Below, piece by piece: positions 1-11,222 of a DNA stretch of 64,000 nt. Location of the stretch: assembly GCA_964017195.1 (NCBI GenBank), contig OZ024895.1, positions 21,771,233-21,835,232 of the forward strand. The letters run 5' to 3'. The stretch's first letter is position 1. Each line of letters starts with the position of its first letter. A program made the translations under genes and the position numbers. The notes beneath the pieces are model-generated. The model saw only the letters and a list, made by a program, of their open reading frames with translations, was not told the origin of the DNA and searched no databases. The DNA is from Siderastrea radians. Its lineage: Eukaryota; Cnidaria; Anthozoa; Scleractinia; Rhizangiidae.

Positions 1-598
1 CTACTGAAGATAAAACACAGCTTTTGCACACGTGGCCGGCATTTTCCTATACATAATAGATCATGCAGCGGTCCAAAAATATATAAGCTTTCACTGAATG
101 AAAAGTAATTTCGCCTTTTAACGCGCTAAAGTGCACCCTACCAAAATCGAACAAAAACACCCAACTTATGCCGTTTTGGTGAAATTGGAATAAGCGTTTC
201 TTCTAATCTAAAATCAACTGTCAAATTTGCAACGCGCTCACATTGTTGCTTTTAATCTCCATTCACGCAAATTTGGAGAGTTTTCCAAAAGTTTCACCAA
301 GCTTGAAAATAACGGACAGTTCGACCAGGTTTAACGCTTAAGATAAGTCCCTTTAATTAAGATTACACCAAAGAAAAAATAAAAACACTCGGGCAAAAAC
401 CCGAAGAGCTAACTTCCTGCATTTTTTGCAAATCTTTATCTCCACGCTTTGGTAGTTGGTACAAGCCGACAAAATGCCTTGACTTAATTACTAATTATTT
501 ACCTTTCGTCTTGTCGACCGCTTGACCTTAAGGCACTTTCTACTTGATTTTGAACTTGAACTCTTTTCTTGATCTTGAATTTGAACTTTTTTTTCTTC
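1..598. other. Non-coding sequence, nothing recognised
   Basis: AT-rich sequence with stop codons in all frames. It has an A-rich patch near 370-390 and a polypyrimidine patch near 560-598. No exon, RNA gene or complete repeat boundary could be recognised. Confidence 0.5.
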
Positions 599-1253
599 TT
601 AAGGTGATTCCATTCAATTGCATTGCGCATCCTTTCTGCGCATCATTTTTTGCGTGATTAGCGCGCGCACGAGCCCGCGCGCGTTCGGAACTTGATAGGT
701 TTTCTATGGAAGCTGAGCTGTTCAAACAAATAAATGGTCGTTTTCTCCCAAACGAACTCGGTGACCCCACTTTTTTATTCCATTTATTTAAGGAAAATAC
801 GACTTTACATGATATATTCAAATTTGAAGAATTTTTCGTTATTCAATTTTGAAATATTCCGGTTGATTCACTGTTACAGTCAGATTTTAGGCGTTTCACT
901 GCAACCGTGCAGACGCTCGATTTGCCTATTATTTCAAAGTAGTTTAGTTGTTACGGCAATTTTAAGACGTTTTACTGTAACGTTGTTCTTCTATCATAAG
1001 AATAATGCTTATATTTCATTGCTAGTAATAACTTTGTTGAAGTAATGGGTGTCTCTAGTACAAGGATAGGTTTGTTTAATATTGCTGTTTAAAGATAGCA
1101 AAGTACCTATATGCTACAGCCCCGTAGCGTGAAATCGGACACGGTGACCCCCTCTTTTTATTTTATTTTTTTAATGTACTAGTTGTAATTAGTAACTGTG
1201 CAAAGTTTCAGCAAATTCTCATTACAACTTCTTTTTCGATGGAATCACCTTAA
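599..1253. mobile_element. TTAA-flanked inverted-repeat element (MITE-like)
   Basis: The sequence TTAA GGTGATTCCAT at 599-613 is mirrored by ATGGAATCACC TTAA at 1239-1253, giving an 11-bp terminal inverted repeat flanked by TTAA on both sides. TTAA target duplication is typical of piggyBac- and Kolobok-type transposons. The interior (about 650 bp) has no transposase-like reading frame. It contains the motif CGGTGACCCC twice (near 759 and 1141) and a GC-rich purine/pyrimidine patch (660-690). I infer a non-autonomous element. Confidence 0.6.
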
Positions 1254-1990
1254 ACGTTTACTTTGACTCCACGAAGTCCTCAACTGAAACTCAACTACAT
1301 GTGAGCTGCACGCGATTCACAAAGCGTACGCGTACTCCCGCCTTATGTGAATTGGCGCGAACGTTTGGCGCGAACTGCAGCAAATGCCAGGCTGCTAGCG
1401 ATCGGCAGATCGGCAGCAAAGCCATTCAAACGTTTCAAGATGGACCGTTTGGTCGTGGTGTAGAAGCCGGACTCAATAAATAAATACATATTTTAATCAA
1501 TGCATAAAATAAGTAAATAAATAAATATTTTAATCAATAAATATCTTATCCCAAGTGCTTTTGCCCGAATCACAAGTGTTTTGCCCGAAAATTTTCGCAA
1601 CTGGGGGGGCTGCAGCCCCCCCGCCCCCCCGCCCCGTACGCCTATGAAAATACTCTTATTCAAGTCATTAAATAAATAAAAAAAGAAAAGAAAAGAATAT
1701 AATTCATGTCCCCGCTGAGTCTCGAAGTCGGATCACCAACATCACAAACCGGCATTATTCCACTACAACAAGATGCCCATTGACATGAAAATGCTGGTGT
1801 TTTTCCTGGGAGAATGTGCTCGGACCGCCGCAAAAACCATGGTTGTCCACAGAAAACAGAAGTCACTAGCTCTACTATATTTGACGTCAGGAACGGTTCG
1901 AAATGCTGATGCTCAAACGGTGATAACGTGATGCTGTCATTTTGGGTACCCTGATACCTTAAAAAAGTAAAGGCATCTAGAAAAATAAAA
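1254..1990. repeat. Transposon-derived remnant with conserved short coding trace
   Basis: An AT-rich part (1480-1545) carries imperfect copies of AATAAATA...TTTTAATCAAT. It is followed by a C/G-rich end near 1600-1640 (GGGGGGCTGCAGCCCCCC). On the plus strand from 1778 a short open stretch starts MKMLVFFLGECARTAAKTMV. A related peptide (MKMLVFFLAKCVRNAVKSMV) is encoded on the minus strand at 12813-12754. Two divergent copies with a conserved peptide suggest a decayed mobile-element protein. I do not recognise the family. Confidence 0.4.
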
Positions 1991-3487
1991 ACACCTTGAT
2001 ATTCATGGCCACTATCTTTCCTTTAAAAACTTCAAAGGGAAATTCGGACTTCGCCGTACTTTTCTCGATTATGCCGGTTCTAGCTCTCGTTGCAATTCCT
2101 AAAAGCTAGAGAGACACCCGTTCTGGGTCACTTTCCAATCGATACCAACAAACCGTGATAGGGCACCGCTAACTATCGAGAATACGGCCACTAACCGGCC
2201 CGATTAATGCTCGCAGAATAGTCGTGTTTTGTCCTTCGATTTCTGCGTCCTATCTGGAAAATCAACATTTGAATTCCAAAGCCGTCTACGAACTTCCTTT
2301 TAAAAAAATACTGTTGAAAATAAATTGAGAAGTTTCCTATCTAAAAATTATACACAACATTATATCTACCAATCATCGCCATTATAATAAGAACATCAAG
2401 CTCTATTGGAAAACAAAATTCAGCCTGAAAGAGAAATTGCAACCTCCTACGGATGAGATCTCGTGGATGGTGCACAGGGTACCCAGACTTTTTTTACGAC
2501 CAGGCCATTTTCGTGACAAAATATAAGGATTTGTATGGAACTTGATCGCTAGTTTTGTCAGGAAACTAAATACGATAATACATAGCCAATCTACCGTACC
2601 GAAAAAGATGGCGACTGGTACATTTAACCATAGTTCTTAGCGAACAAGAACTCTAAAAACGCTCATAAAAACGCTCATAAAAACGCAAAGAAAAGTTCTA
2701 AAAACTTCAAACTTAGCATACAGAATGTTGCTAGCACAGGGACAAATTTATGCAAAAATATGGCTTTTTATGTGCCTGTTGGCTGTGTTAGGTTCGCAAG
2801 GTATTATGGTCAGATGTACAGTCGCCATCTTTTTCCATATGGTGTATTATATTAATATACTGGATCAGATATTGTCCTTGTGTTATTTCTTGACCGTCTC
2901 AAAGCCTTTCAACAGCATTTCAGCCAGTTTTTAGGTGTTCGAAACCGTCGACCTTCGATAAGCACACTCAACAAGCGTCTTCGTATTACAACAAAATAGA
3001 ATATCAAAATGTCTCTTTTTCTCTCTTCTGAAAACAACAATTTACTCTATTCGTGTTTTCTGTTTTCTCTTGTCAAAACAATCCTTTCTATGTATCTCTT
3101 AAATAACCAAAGTTCACCGTACATACCGGAAAATTTAACCTGTCAAGTGAAAATTTTTCAAGAAAAACTTGTTTGCGATTAAAGTTCTAGGCTAAGTCAG
3201 ATTGTCATTGCTTATCGTTAAGTCAGCTTTCAGTTCGTAATTAGATTTTGCACCGGTTGATCACGCCTATCACCAAATTCCAATCGTTCTAAATTGGAAA
3301 ACATTTTATCCCGCCAATCACCAAAATGTGCCAATCCGCAAAAGAAAATTCCCACAATAATTGTATACAATTTGCCACAAATTACTAACGTTTTGGTATG
3401 GCAAGTTACTGGTGGAAACTTAACGCTGCTGAACCAACAGATCCTAGAAATTAATAATAGTTTCAGGCGAATACTACTTTAACTCAC
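1991..3487. other. Non-coding sequence below the partial GPCR copy
   Basis: About 1.5 kb of AT-rich sequence with no exon I can support. If the GPCR exon at 3488-4096 belongs to a complete gene, its second exon should lie on the minus strand at lower coordinates. A search here for the expected TM6-TM7 signature (an NPIIY-type motif followed by CFRTRRFR) found nothing. The exon is therefore lost or outside the window. Confidence 0.45.
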
Positions 3488-4096
3488 CTGTAATTTCTTC
3501 CTGCGCACCGAGCAAGATACAAGGACTCCCAAAACTACAGAGCAGACGACAAACGTAACCACAATAGCTATCGTAAGAGGTTTGTTCTCTATAATATAAA
3601 CTTGGCGATAAACGAGTACACGAGCATCTTGAAGATCGATATACAAGAGAGACGAACAGGAACGCGAAATAACGACAAGACAGACAAGCCACTGAATGAG
3701 GACTATGGTGATGGCTTTTTCTTCCGTCTTCCAGGCGAAATATCTGAGATCGAATGTTAGCGCCAGAAACACGTTCACCAAGAGAATCAACATGGAGGTG
3801 ACATTGAGCAACAGGAAAAGTCGGTAGAGAAAAGCCGAAAGAATCGCCAAAGTCTTTCCTCTGAACCAGCTCACCTCGATGACACCATAAAGCAAGTACA
3901 TGGGCATGTTGATGAGTGCATTGAGGAGATCTACCAATGCTAGGTTGGCGATCAGAATGTTGGCATAGTTGCGGAGCTTTTTGAACCGAGCGACGATACC
4001 GAGTACAAACCCATTGCTAATTACTGAGAAGACAGCCAGCGATAAGAGAAGCACAGCCATGGAAGTAGTGGCGGAAAGGGGTTTTTCAAGATACAT
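3488..4096 (-). CDS. Class A GPCR, exon 1 only (copy 0, TM1-TM5)
   Basis: A 203-codon exon starting at ATG (4094-4096) and ending in CAG|GTGAGT at 3488, exactly the length of exon 1 in the intact copy at 16563-17171. It encodes a very short N-terminus (MYLEKPLS) and five membrane segments. Visible rhodopsin-family landmarks are SNGFVLG (TM1 Asn), NLALVDLL (TM2 Asp) and a TM4 Trp (IQWLVCL). The DRY box is replaced by FDLRY and there is no Cys at the start of TM3. Residues 1-129 differ from the intact paralogue at only 4 positions, but residues 130-203 differ at 36 of 74. Exon 2 (TM6-TM7 and tail) is not in the window, so this is either a gene running off the left edge or a truncated copy. The ligand is unknown. 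Confidence 0.75.
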
Positions 4097-5400
4097 GATT
4101 TTTCTCGAGGATCGGCAAAAATCAAGGTACGCGTCAATTAAAACTTTCAGCTGATACTTTCGGTTCGAATTAAGTGCACCTGCCGTTTTCCCTAATGTTA
4201 AAATAACAGAGAAACTCTATTGAATATCGTTTATTTTTTTACGATAATTGCCCAGGAAGATATTTGTATCGAAGTGAACAAAATGGTGATTTCACTTTTT
4301 TTGCGGTGTTCTTCGATCCTGAGGCTAAACCAATGCTATAACGAGAAATGATAATGGCTGTTGTAAGTTTCAAGTGGCTAGAATAAAGAATTTGCTAACT
4401 GTTTGTCGCGAAAAGCGAATTCGGTAATTAAAGAATTCAATGAACAATTACCAAAATTTTGTAAGACAAGAAATCAACAAACACCGCTTCCTGAAAAGTG
4501 TCGTCCATCTGTGGTCCAACGGCAAATTCTTACAAATCCTTCATTCTGATTGGCTCTTCAGCTGTCATTGTTTTGCCATATTTGACGCGATAAGGATTTG
4601 GTCGTTCTAAAAGATATAAGACAACACTGGCGATCGAAGCCAAGGTTTTTTGAGAAGCTAAAACGATCCCGTAATTGCTTAGAAAACCTTGCAATTTCTT
4701 TGAACTGAAATTTTTGTTTTGCTTACTTTTCACATTTCGAGAATTTTGAAAAATCACTTCGACCGATACCTTAAACATGTTTTTCGAACCAAGAGGAATC
4801 TTGGTTAATGTGGTGCAAAGATTCACTACTGTTTTCTGTTTTGGCAGTTGTTGGTGAAGAGACATTTGTGTAAGATAAAACAGTTTGATCCGTGCAGATT
4901 CTTAATTTACTGAGTCACATGCAGAAAACTTTAGGGAACGGAATCTTATACCCCAAATTTCCAAGCCGTTGTCAGTTTCCGAAACGCTAGCTGATCTTTC
5001 TTGTCACACTCTAAACGACATATTTGTCCATCTGAACACAAATGGAGCTAATTTTTTCATAATACGAAAGTTTGATGTGAAATTTCGCTTAACAAAAAGT
5101 ATGTTTTCGTCACAAATAAATTAATCCAAGTTTCTGAGGTAGTTCAAGGCGGAACATCGTGGAGTTTTTCTTTTTTTTTTTTAGGTCAAGAAGTTCTAAA
5201 ATTATGTCTAAGTGCCTTGCTCATAAAGTCATTGATTCTAGGTTATCAAAAAGACACTGTGGATTTATAAAGAACGAGTCACTATCAGTTTCTGCCGATT
5301 TTCTAGGAGAAAATTTTTAAATTTTTAATAAAAAAAAAACTTGAGAACGTTGGCCTGGCCGACTTTATCAGATCCAGGGCCATCCAATTATCAATAATTT
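4097..5400. other. 5' flank of GPCR copy 0, shared by all three duplicated units
   Basis: Upstream (minus-strand) flank of the partial GPCR. About 4190-4760 aligns by eye with 9310-9860 and with 17260-17640 plus 19330-19400. Shared anchors include the run around GAAGATATTT, the TTTCGTCCATCTGT-like block and GATCGAGGCCAAGG-like text. Promoter elements of the receptor probably lie here, but none can be defined. About 4870-5400 has no recognised content apart from a poly-T run near 5168. Confidence 0.5.
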
Positions 5401-5479
5401 CCATGCACTGGAGTTATTATTTTTATTATTTTAAGGAATTCATTAATGCAGATGTATTTATTGACTTTTCATTGTGTCA

Positions 5480-5706
5480 GTAAGGATAGACGATAGCTTG
5501 CTTTTAATCCTGATATAGAAGTGCACATTCTCCTTACTGTTCTCCACACTTTTCTTATGGAACTAGTAAGGGGAATTTGTCTAAATATCAAGACATCGTA
5601 TCCTGGGTGACACTTTTTTTATTCTCATCTCTTGAATGTTTGAAAAAATAGTGATAACAGAAAGAGAAATTTAGTTTTGGTCATTGTTAGAGGTTAAAGG
5701 GTTTAG
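5480..5706 (+). mobile_element. TTAA-type MITE inserted in duplicated unit 1
   Basis: The sequence CTTACTGTTCTCCACACTTT through GGTTAAAGGGTTTA matches, with drift, the element at 36945-37149 (same strand) and the one at 14122-14455 (opposite strand). Duplicated unit 2 lacks it at the corresponding place: near 14590-14605 the text runs straight through ATAGTTAAAGGCC. That is an empty TTAA site. The insertion in unit 1 is therefore specific to that copy. Confidence 0.55.
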
Positions 5707-6042
5707 GCCTATTGCCTTCGCAACAGATATTCCATCAAACGATCCATTGGGTGTCCCTGATCGATAAGGGTAAACATGGGTCGGGCACTAAAACAAAATT
5801 TTTACAATGCTACATCACGAACATATAGTTCCTCCGGTTCATGGCATACTGAAACAAGTTTACTTCGATTTGAACGAATTGTTCACTTAGCATGTTTCTC
5901 TAGCAGTCCAAGTTCCAAGATAATTAATAATTTGAACTTTTAAATAATTGTTTTTTTTAATCATTTCCTGGCTACCGTCTACAAAATATGCAAATTTGTG
6001 CCTTCAAAAGTTTTGTTCTTTCAGTGTTTCCCTTTATCAGTT

Positions 6043-6777
6043 TCATAGCTTGGTGGTTTCTCGTCGGACAGTCGTTGTCTGTGGATTGGGTGTACCTCCA
6101 CAGTGCGTTCTTGTGATGTATTCAAATCTCCGCGAAGTGCCGGACTTTCTTCTCCTGAGCTGGAGTTTGCCTCTGAAGAATGCCAGCTTAACTCTCCCAG
6201 CTTCTTGGTGGTGTAGTGGAACTGCATCACTGCGCTTGCGCAGTCCACTTGATTGGCTGTTACTTCTATCAGTTTCGGCTTCTTTGCCGTGTTGTAACTC
6301 GAGTCCACGCTCCCCCAAAGCAGCAGTTGAGCAACAAGCACGCTCTTCAACAGCTACGTAGACTCTGGGTGCCAGACTGGCCTCCACAGCCTCATCAGCG
6401 ATTCTGTTATTTTCTGCAGCCCGTCTTGAGATCTTACGTGGAATATCCCGCTGGGCCATTTCCACTTTATTGGACTCTTGAAATGGACTTCTGCCACAAG
6501 GATTTTCGAGAAGCTGTTTCAGTGCCACGCGAAACCTTCTGGTTCGGAAACATTAGATGATGGGATTGATCCCGCTGGAGATGAAAATACTAAAACAGGA
6601 TAAGAACTCAGGCCAGCAGCTTTCATCAGACCTAAGACGACCCAATACTCTAAACAAGATGGGCAGAGTATGACACGCCAAGAATGCCAGCACTATAATA
6701 GCCACAGTTTTTGCAGCCTGGATATCCATTTTCAGTCTTGCTTCGGACTAGAGTTGAGGCAGGTTTAGCCGTTTTCT
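6043..6777 (-). pseudogene. GPCR exon 2 pseudogene (copy 1, TM6-TM7 and tail)
   Basis: Homologue of the intact exon 2 at 14981-15691, with a preserved acceptor (CACAG|AGA, exon start 6777). Codon 10 is TAG (6748-6750), where the intact copy has CAG (Gln). The NPIIY motif of TM7 reads NPII followed by TAA (6553-6555), so the Tyr codon became a stop. The intracellular tail is also frameshifted near 6185: the segment matching SSEANSSSGEE of the intact copy has moved to another frame. Exon 1 is missing upstream. Three independent disablements plus loss of exon 1 make this a clear pseudogene. Confidence 0.85.
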
Positions 6778-9262
6778 CTGTGAAGAAAAAAATTGAAATT
6801 ACTTTTCCTAAAAATAAGCCGTTTTTTAAAGGTTGTAGTGAGTTTTACCTATTATTATGTGAATTACTCGGCAATTCATTAAACTTAATACGACGCATTC
6901 GTTAGTTGCATGATTTTAAGCAGACATTATTGGCCTCGAAAAACTGTGTCGGAGATTTTTGATATCAGTTTTCAGTTCAGAATAAAAGCGATTTGAAGTT
7001 TACTGACTATTTTCTGTCTGAAGTGTTTTGTGTTTAAGGCTGTATTTTCAAACCCAGTACAAAAATTCTAAAATGCCTGACATGGTTTTGAACAAGGACT
7101 ATTAAAAAAAATAGTGTGCCAAATTTCACGTTTGTACGACGAATTCTCCGCTCAATCAATTTAAAGGAAGAGCCGAGAGAAACAGCAGTACTGTAAATAA
7201 ATGAGATTCTTTCGACTCGCCAAACGTGAAAAATAAGTAAGATTTGTTGAAAGGGTAAATCATTTCTTCCGCTCACAAAATGGGAAAAATACATTGCAGT
7301 TTTAGTGGTTCAGATCAATACGAATGTATAAGTAAATTGTCTTTTGTATTTGGAACGACTAAGATGACCAGAGTAGCCTGCATACATGTGAATTTATATT
7401 TTCCCGTGTAATGCTTGTTTTCGCACGGGAGGCCCTGAGCTTCGCAAAACACAAAATTCGCAATAGGTTCTCAGGAAAAGACACTTTGGAGTTTCTATTT
7501 CTGTAGCCAATAGAAAGAGCGATGAGCTATGTGCAAGTGATATTTCCGCATTTTTCAAACATTGGCCCCTAAATTCTTCTAGTGTGAGAGCAAGTTTGAT
7601 TGACCATCGGTCAGACTACTTTTTCAGACGTAAATTGGGACTAGAGCCAGTGAAGCGTCCATCTACTTGCTAATGCTACAGTTTCACTGAATCTTTACGC
7701 GATCTTGTTGCGTAAACAAACAGAGGATTTAGAGTCATCAAGGCTCGCCCGCTTCTTTCGAAGAGTTTATAAGCGTGTAATTTTCTTTACACCCGCTTCA
7801 AATCCTCGATTTGTAGCCGAAAATTAAATTAGTTTTACTTAATTTTGTTCGACTTACTGCTGTTTAAAGCAAGACTAGCCAACAATTAAAATCTCTCCAA
7901 TGCAACTAAAAAGACCGTCAGAGGAACGACCGACTGGTTTCCTGGTCTGTGCACGCCCTATAGATTGCAAGTGTTTTTTTTACAGACCATACTAGTTCAA
8001 GGGGACGTAAGTGCAAATTTGCCAATCCGCAACATTAAGAGCAATTCTCTGTAAAGATAAAAAAGGTGGGAAATGAAAAACTTTGACCTCCCAACTTAAA
8101 TTTGCATGCAAGTAGATATCCACGGGGGATGTTCGAAAATGGCCATTACTGAGGTCATAACTTTATTGTTGCCATGGTAACAACGAATGTTTGTTGACGT
8201 CCGAGAACCCAATTTTGAACTTTAAATCTGTTGTGAAAACTGCAAAATGAAAAACATTATTTCTCAAGTATATTAAAACACTACAACTTGAGACTTGGGA
8301 TTAATTTAAAACCACTATTCTAGTTTATTTCTACGTATACGGCTTTTCATTACATTTGACGTAAACAAAACAAACGGCGAATTAACTACACCGTGTCTCG
8401 GCCATTTTAATTAGTGAGCTAAACAAGCAGTACATTTCTTATAATATCTCAAAAAGTACATCAGTTCTTGAATTGAAACTACATGAATAGCTTACAACAG
8501 ACATTGTAGTTACTAAATCTGTAAAATTCTTAGCGGGGCGGGCTTATTTTGTTTTCATGGCAATCAACAAAGAAACCATAAAATGAGATTTCTTAAATTT
8601 TGTCAAAATTAACATTCTGTAAATTTGCTGGAAAAATCGGATAAAAAGCTGAGAAGACCTTGAGATTTAAAGAAAATTGTCTGTTAAGTAATTCCCTGAT
8701 AAAACAACCGTTCATAAACCGTATTTTTGGAAACAATTTGAATCGAAGTACAGCTTACTTGACGGCTTTGTTCATTTCTCCACTTTTCAAATCACGTTGA
8801 GCGAGCTGGTTCTTTCTGTACAGCCCTCGCACTGTTTAGAAATCTTGTGTTCTGAACCTTTTCTTTCAGCTGGTAGTGTTATTTATCCCCGACAGTAACC
8901 CATCCCCTTAGCTCAGCCCACTGAAATCAGGTTTGGTGGCACTGTCGGCAGAAATAAGCCAACATGGAGTTCAGTCAGTACAGGTACATTTCCATCGTAG
9001 CCTTTCGTTCTACTTCTTGATCAGACGTCACCGTTCGCTCCAAAAGATGGAAAGATGCATCCTTTCAACTAGAGGTCCATTTAGCCAAGCATTTCACTCC
9101 AACCTACGGTGTAAAAACGGCAGCTTCGAAGTGGAAGAGACAGTAGCATACGCCGTGGGACGTTACCGATCAGCGGTGTTTACTTGAACAACTTTCCCTT
9201 CAAAATTTGCTCAACACCGGGTCCTTTACATGCTGTTGATTTCAAAATTAAAAGAAGAGGAG
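6778..9262. other. Unrelated 2.5-kb segment where GPCR exon 1 should be
   Basis: In the intact unit this interval would hold the intron and exon 1. Here that sequence is replaced by about 2.5 kb of AT-rich DNA without coding potential that I can support. Homology to the intact unit resumes near 9263 with a remnant of the first codons of exon 1. An insertion accompanied by deletion is the simplest reading. No terminal repeats were identified. Confidence 0.5.
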
Positions 9263-9303
9263 TACAGCCATGGAAATTGTGGCGAAAAGGGGTTCTTTAC
9301 CTG
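9263..9303 (-). pseudogene. Remnant of GPCR exon 1 start
   Basis: The run AGTACAGCCATGGAAATTGT and the following GGCGAAAAGGGGTT match the first codons of exon 1 in the other copies (about 17128-17163 and 4053-4090), read on the minus strand. The rest of exon 1 is gone. This marks the breakpoint of the deletion in duplicated unit 1. Confidence 0.65.
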
Positions 9304-10925
9304 CTGTTTAGCCTGCTGTCAAAAAAAAAAACTCTATTGAAGACCGTTTATTTTTAACGATTATTGCCCAAGAAGATATTTCCATCGAAAAGAATAGTCC
9401 ATTGATTTTCGTGTCTTTTTGTTTTGTGAGGCTGAATCAATGCTCTATCCGGAAATAAATAGAGACTCTGCAAGTTTTAAATGGCTAGAATGAAGCATTT
9501 TCTGCCAGTTTGTCACGAGAGGTCGGGTTCGGAAATTAACGGATAAAATGAACAATAACCACCATTTGGTAAGAAAAGAAATCAACTAGGCATCGTTTCC
9601 GGAAAGTTTTCGTCCATCTGTTACCCAGCAGTAAATTCCCACAATCCTTCATTTGACTGGTTCCTGAGCGGGCATTATGTTGTTATCTTTACCCACGCTC
9701 CCAGGACATAATCTTTCTAAGACATGCAAACCAACACGAAACATCCAATCGAGGCCAAGGGTTTATGCATGGAAAACAAAACGATCCTATCATTGCTTAG
9801 AAAACGTTTCAATTTATTGAAAATGTGGTTTTGTTTGGCTCACTTTTCACTAAAATTACACGTCGTTATTTTTATTGTTTGTGTTTCTTGCATCAGACCA
9901 ACCACAATCGGAACGTCATGAGAGGTAGTCCAAAATTCCCAACCCGAGTATCGGAGCGGAAAGTTGCAATTGTGTTTCATTTGCTTTTTTCTACCAGTCA
10001 AACCAGTTCCAGACTCTCTGTAAATTAGAGTGAATTGCACAAATCATGCTAATCTCGAACGGAATTTCCCAATCGCGAGGTTTTGCTTTTCATTTGCACA
10101 AAACGTGGACCAAGCAGTTCCCCCCTGTAAGTGGTAAACAACCAATGATTGTCTTCCAACGACCACCAAACTAGGAGTTTGACGAAGAAAGGGAATCATC
10201 CGAAGCACAGCCAATCAAAAACCCTCCAAATTTTGTGGTCTGTGGAGTTTCTTCGGAGGCAAAAATTGTCAAATGTTAAAATAAGTAACGAAAGAAAACA
10301 AGTATGAGATCATGAGTCGAACATTTATTGATATAATAACAAAGGTTTGATAATTTTTGGCAGTTTTCCAACTGCCAACCTGCCCACAATATCGAAACAG
10401 TAGACTTTTTCTCTTGGTTTAACGATGTGCTCGAATGCAAAATGATAGTTTACTCGGCCCACTTTCTCTAGCCATTAAAAGGAGCTCTCACCTCGTACCG
10501 TCTCAGTACAGGCAAGTGAGATCGAGGTACGAGATAATGTGAGATCTCATCACTTGAAAATGAACTCTGCAAGGCACAAACTCATAAGTGGCTAATTTGG
10601 CCCCACTCTACCCCTGGTTAAAATAGTTTCATACTTGATATTTAAAGCCTGGCCTAGTCAGCGTGTTTTGAGAACCGTGACAGTTAAAAAGTAATTTGAT
10701 CAAACCTAGAGTTGAGTATTTTTTGGCTGAGAATACTCATAAAGTCCCAATTCAATTTTATCATTCAATGGGAGAAAGCGACCGTACAAGTAATTTGCAA
10801 ACGTTAGACGTCATCTTGATAAGCTGCGCTCCTTAGTAACTTCTCTGTCAAATAATTTCTAACTGCCCAGGGCGCGGACACCTGCTGGGGACTTGTAAAA
10901 ATGAACCGATCTGTCTCCTTCCTTT
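9304..10925. repeat. Duplicated flank, unit 1 (pairs with about 17255-20714)
   Basis: Aligns along its length with unit 2, for example GTTTAGCCTGCTGTC (9307), the GAGAGGTAGTCCAAAATTCC block (9919; 19709 in unit 2), CTGCCAACCTGCCCACAATA (10371; 20169) and GGGGCGCGGACACC (10868-10880 region; 20660 region). Unit 2 carries extra sequence that is absent here: the 1.3-kb element at 17665-18979, the local re-duplication 19001-19335 and about 255 bp at 19450-19705. I see no gene in this stretch. Confidence 0.7.
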
Positions 10926-11222
10926 TTAAACGCCGTCCAGTCCCTCTGTCGTAATGATAACGCTATAATGTACATTGCTTACTGATGTCTTCGATTCACG
11001 TAATTCCTTTTTCCACAGACACCCAAACAAAATTCTTTGAAATTCGGGGTGATTTTTATGGTTGTTCCTCGTTAAGAGCTTTCTTAGCTTCTGGTTGCTC
11101 TCCTCCTTTGTTTTTGAAGACAGTCGTGGGACAAAAAACATCAAAGATGCCCAAGTTAGGGATGTTCCACTGCATGATTAGAAACTCCCCAGCGTAATCT
11201 CCAAAAATGTCGTACATCCAAC
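10926..11222 (-). pseudogene. Orphan duplicate of the last SLC16 exon, frameshifted
   Basis: Copy of the terminal exon of SLC16 gene 1 (20715-21010). It keeps the acceptor (CAG|GTTGGATG) and the stop (TAA, 10926-10928), but is 297 bp long against 296 bp, a one-base gain. The extra base lies in the stretch after GDYAG, where copy 2 reads AFYSCGGTSL and this copy changes frame. The downstream residues SSKTKEESNQKLRKLLTR remain nearly identical when read in the other frame. No other SLC16 exon lies with it, so it was carried along by the segmental duplication. Confidence 0.85.
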
